This document shows positions 23,146 through 32,914 of a DNA stretch of 64,000 nucleotides, piece after piece. The notes beneath the pieces are model-generated. The model was not told the origin of the DNA. It searched no databases and saw nothing but the letters and a program-made list of their open reading frames with translations. A program made the position numbers and the translations under genes. Positions within the stretch are counted from its first letter, which is position 1. Every line of letters begins with the position of its first letter. The DNA comes from Isoetes taiwanensis (lineage: Eukaryota; Streptophyta; Lycopodiopsida; Isoetales; Isoetaceae): assembly GCA_021234155.1 (NCBI GenBank), contig JAJEKV010000008.1, positions 10,036,740-10,100,739 on the forward strand, given 5' to 3'.

Positions 23146-23753
23146 CTTCCATTGCGTTTCTAAGAAGGTTGTGGTGTTCGACCTAAACGGAGTCCTTTGC
23201 AAGACTTTTCCCAAAAATAAAGTGGCTAGAGAACAGTTTCATCGGACACCAAGAGAATCAAACACCAAGTGGATCTATCCGCGGGCCGCACTTGAAGGAG
23301 ATGCTAGATGAGGCATTCGTGTTATTTCGAAGTTGGTATTTGGTCATCCATGGAACTAAGGAACATCAAGGATACTTTGAGAGGCACTGGGGGAAATGCG
23401 AGACATTGGTTGACCTTTTGGGATCGTAACAAATGTGTGAAGTTCACTAATCCCAAGGATCCAACAGCAAGCCTATCTTCATCAAACACTTGAGTAACAT
23501 GATGGACGAACTTGGTATCGAGAATAAGGATGATATAATCATAGTGGATGATGATGCTCTCAAATGCTTCTACAATCAAACACAGGCCCTGAATCCACCA
23601 TCTTACGATCCAAAAAACTTTGCGACAGATGATTTTCTGGTGAAGTTTGTGTCTATTATGCATAATTTGGCTATGGGGATGACGGTGGATAGAACAGCTG
23701 ACATGGAACCACATCTTGTTAAACACGTGGAAAAACATGGATTGATCCCTTAA
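23146..23753 (+). pseudogene. FCP1/NIF-type HAD phosphatase domain
   Basis: These proteins are aspartate-dependent phosphatases; plant members act on phosphorylated serine, for example in the RNA polymerase II tail. The catalytic DxDG motif reads FDLNGVLC here (about 23176-23200), so the second Asp is replaced by Asn, a change that usually weakens or removes activity. The second half (KPIFIKHLSNMMDELGIE to the stop at 23751-23753) is clean for about 90 codons and keeps the IIIVDDDALKC motif. Shifts lie near 23290, 23330 and 23471. It is probably the 3' part of the composite gene, with an independent gene as the alternative. Confidence 0.65.
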
Positions 23754-24289
23754 TGTTTTATTGGAATATATGATATTTTTGTATGATATTTGTGCCATGT
23801 ATCGATAATTTCGAAGTCCTGAATTGCCTCGCAAAATAATGCAACTGCTATTATCAAACCTAATATTATCATCTAAATGCTCTTCAATTTTGGTCTCATC
23901 TATGTTAGCAACTTGCTCTTCATTTTTGCATATTTCAATTCGCATATGAAACGTCACACGTGAATCGCAACCTTATGTTATTTTTGAAGTCCAAAAAAAA
24001 AAGATTAAAAAAAACAAAAACCCCCTAGAAGACAATAGCAGGTTGGCGTGATTTTGGAGTTGACATAATCCCAATTTAATTGGATGATGGTTAATGACTA
24101 CATACTTAAATATAGACCATACATCATGTACCCCCTAACCTTGTCGACGATTTTATTTTTCCCATATCAAGATTAGTGCAAGAACTGAGTCCAGATGAAA
24201 CTTATAAGGAAGATATGGATCTAGGGTAGTCGGTACTCGTGTTGGCAATGACATCCCAGGCGGTAGAAACTAGGCCTCTGATTATATCA
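23754..24289. other. AT-rich 3' flank
   Basis: Follows the FCP1-like stop codon; poly-A-rich at 23992-24022. The minus-strand open frame across 23322-23957 is a shadow of the coding strand. Confidence 0.4.
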
Positions 24290-24295
24290 ATGCAT

Positions 24296-24862
24296 GGGCT
24301 ACTACCTAGGCTCCAACATGCTCAAACATGCCATGCGGGCTCTAACATGCCACCTATGCTCCAACTTGCCAAGGTGGCTCAAACATGCCACGTGGGCTCC
24401 AACATGCCAATTTGGCTCAAGCATGCCATGCAGGCTCTAACATGCCAAGGTGGCTCAAACATGCCACGGGGCTCCAACATGCCAATTTGGCCTCAAGCAT
24501 GCCATGCAGCTCTAACATGCCAAGGTGGCTCAAACATGCCACGTGGTCTCCAACATGCCACCTAGGCTCCAACATGCCAAGGTGGCTCCAACATGCCAAG
24601 GTGGCTCAAACATGCCACCTAGGCTGCAACGTGCTCAAACATGCCAAGATGGCTCAAACATGCCACGTGGGCTCCAACATGCCAAGGTGGCTCAAACATG
24701 CCACCTAGGCTCAAACATGCCAAGGTGGCTCCAACATGCCACCTAGGCTCAAACATACCAAGGTGGCTCAAACATGCCACCTAGGCTCCAACATGCCACC
24801 TACGCTCAAACATGCCAAGGTGGCTCAAACATGCCACCTATGCTCAAACATGTTGGAGCCTA
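24296..24862 (-). repeat. 19-bp minisatellite, block 3 (opposite strand)
   Basis: About thirty copies of gctccaacatgccacctag, the reverse complement of the unit in blocks 1 and 2. Variants carry gctcaaacatgccaaggtg. It is 13 kb from block 2 and inverted relative to it. Confidence 0.9.
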
Positions 24863-25636
24863 GATGCCATGTCACCCAAAATTTGCCAACGTCACCCCAT
24901 GAAAAACCAAAGATGTACATCTTTTAATTAATGGCCTAGTCAAAACTTGACATTGCTTACTTGGCATGCCATGTCACCAACTGGAGGGCCACATCATTTT
25001 TTCCATGCCCTTTGCTGGTGTCACATGTGGAACGACATCAAGATTCCATTATAAACATTTATTTTTTTTTTATTTTTTTTTTTTTTTATTGAAGGCGAGT
25101 TCATTATAAACATTTATTACCTATGGATTTGTAGACCTAACTTTGTAAAGAATGTTTCTATGGTTATCCAAAGAATCATTCTAGAAGTACAAAGGACCAA
25201 GGATTGATCATATCATGGCCCACAAGTTTACCTTATGATATATGGCGCCAAGTAAAAAATGCTAGAAATGCATATGTAGCATTTCCAAACTCTAGGCACC
25301 TAAAATAAAATGCATTGATATTACCCACAGGAAAACTTGTCATAAGATTTCGATGTACTGACTTACCCATAGGAAAACACTGACTTTGATACTGACTTTT
25401 GACGAGAGATTTTCAATTTCAACCCCAAAATCCCAACACTCATTGAGAATGAAAAATATGTTCCAGCCATATTATTGGCTATGGCCATATGGCTTGTTGA
25501 ACATTGCAGGAAGTAGATTGCAGGAAGTAGTTAGGTCGAAAACTAAAATTGAGAATTAAAATGTGTGGTGGAAAAATGCCCCATCAAATATCAAATGTGA
25601 GAATAACGGTTCAGATTTGATGAAGATAAACGCCCG
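24863..25636. other. Intergenic DNA with a T tract
   Basis: Contains a long T-rich run (about 25060-25090), then AT-rich sequence. No gene seen. Confidence 0.5.
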
Positions 25637-26900
25637 ATGGTGATCTTGGTACTGCCATCTTATTGGCTCTGCTTTTTTAACGCTTCAGATTCATCGACAA
25701 TAGAGATGGACGCCAAGATCGCGATCCTCGCCTCTATGATTTTATTGGCTAAAAATGAAGGGTCGAGATTAATGGATAAGATTTTTATCACAGCCATTGC
25801 TTTCTTTCTCCTGCTTTGGCGATCTTTCTCCAAATTTATGGCTATGGTTCCAAATTTATGGCGATCCGAGTTATCGCAGATTTACGCGAGAGCATTTCAA
25901 AGCATTTTACTTCTCAAGCCTTTGAAGTTTCTTCATGGCCGGCTCTGCTCCTACGTATACGCCATCCGCCTTCATTTTTTCTACAACTTCTTCAAATCGG
26001 TTGCCTATTCATTCTTTTCTATTCTTTTATCTCCTCTAGTCTTTCTCATCTTTAAAGTCAATGATGCCTCTCCGCTCTTTCCGCGAGGTGTAGAATGCTC
26101 AAACCCGACAAATCATGCGAGCTTTTCTTGCCTGGATGGGGCAAAGCGGAGGCCTTCATGGAGCTCCATTTGAGAAATCAGAGCAAATTTGATCCCCCTC
26201 GCTACTCTTTTGCGCTTAGGGCTTCAAGCACCTAGGGCGTGGATATCGTCGCTACTGTTTCTTTGCGAACAAAGATCTAGAGGTTCTTTTTTTTTTCGTT
26301 TATTTTCTATGCACGTAGACGATCTAAGAAGTTTTTGCATGATAGGTTTGGTCGGGCCACCACAAAGCATTCGTGGCTGGTTAGGTATAGAGCAGGTTGA
26401 AGGAACTATGGCTGGTTAGGTACAGAGCAGGTTGAAAAATATAGCAAAGAACTATGGCGGTGTAGGCTGGTGATGTAGATTTTTGAATCTTCTCAGATCC
26501 GGTTAATTCTTATTGTATTTTATTTCGGTAAAAGCTCAAAATCCCCGGGCAATAGGCCTCTTAATGGAGCTTGAGCTTGCCACTTTCGACCCTTTGGTTC
26601 AAATCCCATACCGACAAAGGTCTTGGAGAGTACATCATACCTTGAACCTTTCAACAGTTTCATGTCTTTTTTGCTTGGATAATGCAGCGGAATAAAATGA
26701 ATGACATGGATCTGGAATATTTGTTACAAGATGATTTTTGTTGGCTCTGTGCTAGTGAGTTTACAGCAGAGTCCGATATTGATTTAATGTTGGTTTCTTT
26801 ACTGAGGCCAGGATAGCCATAGCCTGAACTTGGCTTTTAACACGGTAGAAGCTGATCTGTGGTACTGAAGTGTAAAATGGAATGTAAACATCATTTGGAA
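25637..26900 (+). other. Possible transcribed locus, unassigned
   Basis: Long plus-strand open frames here are hydrophobic and rich in Phe/Leu, as expected from T-rich DNA, and I do not call them genes. A short ORF at 26697-26816 (39 codons, starting MNDMDLEYLLQDDFCWLC, acidic) follows an ATAATGCAG acceptor-like site. A 28-bp direct repeat, tggctggttaggta with agagcaggttgaa, occurs at about 26371 and 26409. It could be a degraded gene 5' region. Confidence 0.25.
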
Positions 26901-28014
26901 TTCTGGAATGTAATCTCTGGTTTCAATTGTTAAATATTAAAGATATGAAGTTCTTGTATTGTAAATATGAAAGTAATTTTAATTGATTGTTTTCTATAGT
27001 TTTAGTTTTATAAGTGTCCACTCTTGTACCATTGGAACTTAACACTTAACACAAGAACTTATGATAAAAAATTTGCCAACCTTAGATATGTGGCATAAAA
27101 TAAAGAATGTTTGTGGAATCAAGCACTTAGAAATAATGGTCAAAAACAATACTCGATTCCCAAAAAAAAAATCATACCGAAAAAAAAAAAATATGATTAT
27201 ATTGGCTTTTAAATTGTGATTTGTATTAATTTTTATTTGAGTGTGCCACGTGTCAATGTTTGATTGGTTATTAGATATTAAAAACAATGCATTGTTTTAC
27301 TTGTGACATCAAGTTTCTCCGTAAAAACAACACATTGTTTTACTTGTAACATTGTTTCTACGCGTGTAGTATTGCTTTATCTACATGTCCATTTTTTTTC
27401 TAATTATGTGGTTTTTAAAATTTTGATCCAAAAACAACGCTAGAAATGAAAGGCCATGTGTGTTTTTTTTTTCGCAAAAACAACATTTGAAAACAACTAT
27501 TTAAAAAAATGATGCGTCTACTTTCTAATTTCTACATGTCACATTGAGGAAAACAACATTTGAAAACAAATTGTTTTTTTATACAAAACATGTGGATTTC
27601 TTGAAAATTATGTATATTTTTTGGGAAAACAATGTCAACTTAAAAACTACAAATAGAGAAAAAAAAAACACAAATGGAAAAGAGAAAACAACCTGCTTTT
27701 TAGTTTTCCACGTGTACTAATATTCGAACCTACATGTGCTATTTACAAGACAAACAACGCGTGGCTACTCCAAAACAATAAAAGAAGGAAAAAAACACGC
27801 TTGACAAAAATCACAAAACTACGCCAATTTTTTCTATGCGGTTTTTTTCTGCCAAAAGACCACCGTGGGATTTTTTTGCCAAAAAACCACTGTCTCTTTG
27901 TGCAAATCCGGATAAACGGGCCACGTGGACTTTTGGGGCCATTTTGGCATAAAACAACACTTCCGTACAACTAAAAAACAATTGTGGACCAAAATTCGGG
28001 GTCAGTGTGCCACT
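26901..28014. other. AT-rich intergenic DNA
   Basis: Rich in aaaacaac words. The phrase cattgttttacttgt occurs twice at 27290-27345. No gene seen. Confidence 0.5.
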
Positions 28015-28145
28015 TCAGGAAGTCGGAAAAATTTTAGGCAACAACCAGTATACCAGCCCCAGTATACATGGAAGCCAATTTTTTACTGGTTCATACTCAC
28101 ACAATTATTGTGGAGCTTATCCTGCCTTATGGCAGACAAAGTGGA
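28015..28145. repeat. Partial copy of the 3.5-4.4 kb dispersed repeat
   Basis: Shares caggaagtcgg, caaccagtataccagcccc, actcacacaattattgtgg and ttatggcagacaaagtgga with the array at 3542-4440, in the same order and strand. It is closest to the third copy (4070-4210). Confidence 0.8.
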
Positions 28146-28602
28146 GGTGCGTCGGCCAATTTTCTAGGCCGGAATTTGCTCCACGCAAACATTCCTGTAT
28201 ACATGAAGCGATGTTGGGATTGAGAACTTGGGGTTGAGAGCTTGTAATTTACTTGTTGGTGTTCACTTGATATTAGTTAAACATTAGATTAAGTTTGTCC
28301 TTGTTTGTTTATGGTTGCAATTGATATTAAAAGTCCATGTTTGCTTTTTTATTCATAGTTGCATTTGATAGTAAAAGTCAAATTCAATTGAATATCATGT
28401 TATCTGAGTTGGACAACCTAATTCAAGATATGCATATAGTGGACCATCCATATTTCTTATGAGAAATTAAAGTTGATTATTATATATTATTAAAGATGAA
28501 CAAAGTTTTTAAAATATTGCTGAAGAACTGAAATGGTTTCAATTGCAGTAGTTAGAAGGAATACAAATATATAGTATACAGAACCACTAAGGATTATTGG
28601 AG
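28146..28602. other. AT-rich intergenic DNA, 3' side of the minus-strand gene
   Basis: Nothing recognisable. It should contain the 3' UTR of the gene that ends at 28603. Confidence 0.4.
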
Positions 28603-30351
28603 TCATTTGTTCAACGGCATTGGGTAAGCCCTTAGAGATATATACTTTTGAAAGTTTGCTATCACCAGGAAGCAAGTCACCAAGAACAACAAACTCACAA
28701 CATCTGAATACTTAAAAAAAACATTTCGCATCAAGCAGCATTTTGCAGTTTTGAACTTCTATAATAACAATGTAGCATTTCCCTTCATGTTGCTCTTTTG
28801 CTTCTCTACAATAGGAATAGTGTTCTGACTGCCAATGTACCTTGAAGGCACACATGCAACAAAAGTGTAGCACACGACCTATCAACATTACCTGCAAGAA
28901 TGGGAGGACAAATCAGAAAGGATAAACTTCGCTTCATTACCACATGTAGCATTTGGACTTTGAAAAATACTATTCAATTCCAGAATGAAGGTTCTATAAC
29001 CTGCATATGTAATTCCTCCCTTTTCCAGGAGATTATTATTATACTCACCATAGAATTGTTAGATTCCGACATACAGTAGCATCACTGGCTACTGCAAAAT
29101 TGAAATGCGAAACTATCACTTAGGCATCAAAAACTCACCTTATTCTCCATGTGAGAAAATTATGGAACAACCAGATTAAAAAAGAATCAAAATCAAAAAA
29201 TTTTATGGCAAGAAATAAACGAGAGCAGTTGAATAAGTTCACCACAAGAACAATGTGCAAATTCAATCTAAGGACGAATTACCATGGTGGCATTGCAAAG
29301 CTACAAGTGCTACTCAAGTAGTCAAGTACTGCAAGTGTCACTCAAGTACTGCGTTCAGTCGACATCAAGGTTGTTAAGAAGTTAGATTTTAAGAGTGAAA
29401 ATAAGAACCATGCTCCATCAACCAATAACAAACCATGTAGCAACTGGCCTGCAATACATTGCATGGTCTATTTGGGAGGAACCTGTACCTAGCTTTTGTC
29501 CAATTTTGTACTTGCAGTATAATGTAAGAAAAAGTCTAACAATAGGACTCAAAAAATACAAAAATCCTTATAGGTTAAATCAGTCCTCATATGTAATGAG
29601 ATTGGCAGTCCAAACCTGCTGGACTACCCTACCTGGAAGAAAAGTCAAGTTATCACCCTGAGAAGAGTTATGACAGTATAAGTTAAGTAAACCTATGAAG
29701 ATAGGTCTCTGAATTTTTAGTGAAATCAAAATTAATACCCATATTGCCAACTTGGATATCAATTCTACAAGTAAATAAATCTAGGCCAAAAATCCAACTA
29801 TTAAAAAAAGAAATAAAAGTCCTCTTAATATGTAACTCTTCCCATACCTGAGGACACAAGGTTTCGACAAACTCCAATTATGGAGTCGCATTTTCACAGA
29901 GGCAGCATTCCTCAATGCGGATTTTACAAGCCTAGAAATGCGATCCCATTTCGCTTGAGATGGGGGGTAAGGGTGCTGAAGCTTCCTCGAAGGAGGGGAG
30001 CAAATCGTCAAGAGGAGACCAACTAAACTGCACTCCATGAAGCTAGCATTCTAAGTGTTTGCCCCAAAAAAATTTGTTGTCATCAAGAAACAAGGGCATG
30101 ATTAGTTCAAGAAAATAACAGGGAAGGAAACTTAAATGAATAAGAGCAACTTACATAGCCACAAAACATGTAAAAAAGGAAAAAAGCTCGTTGTGGGTCC
30201 TCAAATCCCTGACCGCAATAGCCGAGAATGCCATCGCAGGAGCTCCATTCACATCTTTCATCTCATTGAGATCCCTGTATTTCAAATAGAATAGCTCTGT
30301 TAAATAATCTGGAGGAAGACTCAAGGGGATAAGGAGGAACATAATATTCAT
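28603..30351 (-). CDS. Unidentified spliced gene, probable membrane protein
   Basis: Exons with matching phases and GT-AG borders are of two groups. The first exon is about 30351-30155, starting MNIMFLLIPLSLPPDYLT and ending at GCTAT/GTAAGT. It joins in frame to 30042-29848 (FMECSLVGLLLTICSPPSRK, ending CTCAG/GTATGG). The 3' part joins 28891-28841 (NVDRSCATLLLHVCLQ) in frame to 28703-28603 (DVVSLLFLVTCFLVIANF, then a stop). An exon-like piece at about 29095-29050 (ASDATVCRNLTIL) lies between, but its phase fits neither neighbour, so middle exons are missing from this model. Hydrophobic segments lie at both ends. I recognise no family. Confidence 0.35.
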
Positions 30352-31173
30352 TGACAGGGGTATATCAAATGATAACGAAGAAGAGCGCCATAAGATTGCC
30401 GTAGCTGTAGCGCAATGAAAAGGTTGTGCTGATTCGGCGGATACGTGGCATACAGGTGGCATAGCTAGAATTGCATGAAATCGTGCACTTGGGTTAGGCA
30501 ACGCTGCTAAAAATCATAAAAATCTCCTTACTGAAACAGTTTTACTTTATCTAAATATAAAGTAAAACAGACTTTGTCCTTAAGTTTACCTAAGAGTGAC
30601 TCTCATAAACGGGAACCAATAAATTTTTAGGTATTTTTTCCATGCAACATAGACTTGGCCCCCTTAAGTTTACCTAAGGGTAACTCTCATAAACGGGGAC
30701 CAATAAAATTTTTAGGTATTTTTTCCATGCAACATGACTGCCATATATTAACACGTGTAAGAAGGGTTTGACTGATTTTATATGAATTTTAAAGCGAATA
30801 TTGCAAATGAACCTATTCTTTGCAAATGAACCTATTCTGGTAAGTCATGTGACGACTCTACTGTTAGTATACTATAAAATATAAGAATAAAAATCTTGAT
30901 ACCTATATATATGTGGTTGCTTATTCTTTACTTTTCCCCTCGCCAACCCTCAAAAATTCTAATATCTAGCATCTTTCCCTTTTTCTATTTATTTCAATTC
31001 AATTCAATGCTTAAATATAGCTAGGTGTTAGAAATGCCTCTTGCCTAGTATAAAAGCTAATGCTTGTTTGCCGGACAACTGTTACTAGTACTTAGTGTTA
31101 CTAGTACTTAGTGAAATAGAATAGAATAAGATAACTAACACAAGGAATCATTTATAGACAAAAGATATGAAAC
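30352..31173. repeat. Intergenic DNA with an 84-bp tandem duplication
   Basis: The segment starting cttaagtttacctaag occurs at 30579 and 30663 and runs through ggtattttttccatgcaaca both times. This gives two units of 84 bp with a few differences. The rest is plain AT-rich sequence between two minus-strand genes. Confidence 0.7.
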
Positions 31174-32113
31174 TTAGGAAGTTGAAACATATGGACATGA
31201 GTCATGAGAAACTATGGCAAGAGAACGTTTCTCGGTAATACTCATGCCTATGAATTGACAATGTATAGATTGGGAAGATATATGTTTGGACATTGTAGTA
31301 GCCACCAAGGAACCTTCAAATATAATGTAGAATCCACCAGCATTTGGGTATGCTACATATGGGTTAACACCATATAATGGAACATTCTTAGCAGTGAGCT
31401 CAAAAACAATTTTGCTCTCACTTTTTCGATGTAGGTAAAACTTGATCTACAATCAAGACAATAGCATGTTCAGCCTAAACCCTTGATATAATGCTTAAAA
31501 TGGTTGAAAAGCGACCATACTCATACCTTACTATCTGCTATTGGTCTTAAGAATATCTTCATATTTAGGCTTCCATCAATATGATAACTCCAGAGATTAT
31601 CAGGATTCTTCACGTGGGTAGTCACCAATGCTTTTGCACTGATCAATCCGGTGGGAAGACCTCGTTCATCATTACCTAGAGTTACATTCCAGTATTTGAT
31701 TGAAATGCTCTGCAACAGAAACACGAAAAGGTACTTACATCTGAAGGATTCATCAAAACCAAAATTTTAATCAAAGTCTTCCGATAAAGCCTGTGGGCGA
31801 TTAGAATTCTGCAATTCTTTTTTCAATCAGTTCAATTCAAATTGAATGAATCCGACCTTTTTGGAGTCTGAACAATAAAAAGGGGGAGCGGAATTACCTT
31901 GAGGGTGATTTCTGGCTTTTTGGGGAAGAGGGAGAAATTCCATATGAGAATGATAAGCACAAGAAAAGCCGATCCAATGGCTATTCTCCAACAGCTATGG
32001 ACGTACATGCTTTGATGTTTGCAACTAACAGGATCAAACGGAAATACAAGTTGATCATTTGCTGCAGCGCACAATCCGCTGATGCATGAGCAACTAGAAT
32101 GGTGGTCCTCCAA
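31174..32113 (-). CDS. LEA_2-like membrane-anchored protein
   Basis: Three exons with clean phase-0 borders, 32113-31898, 31709-31527 and 31446-31174, give 223 residues. Donors are AAG/GTAATT and AAG/GTATGA. Acceptors are TTGCAG and ATTGTAG. A short cytoplasmic N-terminus holds several Cys. A single membrane segment follows at about residues 43-62 (IAIGSAFLVLIILIW). Beyond it is a beta-rich domain with VKNPDNLWSYHIDG at about 105-118, the NP(N/D) signature of LEA_2/NHL proteins. The length is usual for that family. Members are often linked to stress or pathogen responses and sit at the plasma membrane or ER. The C-terminal half is diverged, so the family call is moderate. A Met at residue 36 is an alternative start. 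Confidence 0.6.
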
Positions 32114-32914
32114 AAGCTAGCGGCTCCCCGATTTTCCTTTTCTTTCGCTTTGCTATCTATGTTTGGTGGCCTCCCTTTTTTTGGGTTGGAGATATTTTTG
32201 GAAACAGATATTTTGACCATAGCTGTGCATGCTTTCATCCTCACAGCTTTTTGAAATTTTGACCAGCTTCAGATTTAGCCCGTTCGTCTTCGTACCTATA
32301 GCAGTTTCTGGCCTTCAATTTTGTTTCTTGAATTTCGTCACTGATTTTCCCTTTCGATTCAGGCGTTGTCTATGCAGCCAGATGTACAAAACAAGCTTGG
32401 CTATGGCCTCCGGGTCTCTGTATGCCCTTGTCTATGCCTGTTCTTATGAATGGTAGCTAGTCCTGTGCTGGCCCTCCGGAAAAACAGACAAAAAAGCATC
32501 GATTCGACCTTGTCTAATGGGTTTCTGGCTGATGCATTTTTGAGGCGGCGCCGCCCTAAAACCCCGACCCTACGTCGACAGAAAATTTCGCTGTTTAAAA
32601 ACCTGCTGAAACAGGGCGAAATCTGAAGGTGGTTAAAATTTCGGAAACAGATATTTTGACCATAGCTGTGCATGCTTTCATCCTCACAGCTTTTTGAAAT
32701 AATAGTCTTTACCAGGCCTCGGATTTTTCCATCAATCTTATTTTTTACACCCAGCAGCTAAAGGATGGTATTTTCAAGCATGTCGTAGTTTTGCGAGGTG
32801 ACCAATGGTCTTACATAATAATAAAACTTAGATTAGCTTATGTACAACATTGCAAATGCAATATCACATCTATAAACACACTATTTTATATGCCACGACA
32901 CCTTGTATGGTTTC
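32114..32914. repeat. Intergenic DNA with a perfect 58-bp direct repeat
   Basis: Bases 32200-32257 and 32643-32700 are identical (starting ggaaacagatattttgacca, ending cagctttttgaaat). They enclose a 385-bp segment. The first copy lies about 90 bp upstream of the LEA_2-like ATG. No gene is seen in the enclosed segment. Confidence 0.85.

Larger units (their letters stand above)
18929..23753 (+). pseudogene. Composite multi-exon gene: methyltransferase-like motif plus FCP1-like phosphatase
   Basis: Likely exons are four. The first, about 18929-19070, starts MSSKKRIEVEADGRGKRW and ends at AAG/GTATTT. The second, 19516-20648, starts after TTTGCAG with a basic AKRKKTP stretch, reads IVQKRNKQPKCALQSLCDIG near its end, and stops at AAAAG/GTAACT. 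The third is 20968 to about 22930. The fourth, 23146-23753, starts after GTTTCAG. Exon 3 carries TTCLELHVGG followed by EALMGARRCHCF, similar to the SAM-binding motif I of amino-type DNA methyltransferases. Exon 4 carries VVVFDLNGVLC, EVGIWSSMELRN, WDRNKCVKF and DIIIVDDDALKC, the layout of FCP1/NIF HAD phosphatases. Several one-base shifts interrupt exons 2-4. Joining all exons into one gene is inference, based on order, splice sites and a shared motif in the introns. Confidence 0.45.

Noticed and set aside
18929-23753. Giant-virus insertion (FCP1-like phosphatases occur in large DNA viruses)
   Set aside because: The coding blocks are separated by several GT-AG introns with a shared plant-side motif and no viral core gene is seen, so a cellular gene is more likely.
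23322-23957. 211-codon minus-strand open frame
   Set aside because: It is antisense to the FCP1-like exon, whose conserved motifs are on the plus strand.
25637-26173. 178-codon hydrophobic open frame
   Set aside because: Composition is what T-rich DNA gives in this frame. The overlapping frame is also open, and no known domain is visible.
26560-26640. tRNA-like T-loop (ggttcaaatccc)
   Set aside because: No acceptor-stem pairing at the right distance, so not a tRNA.
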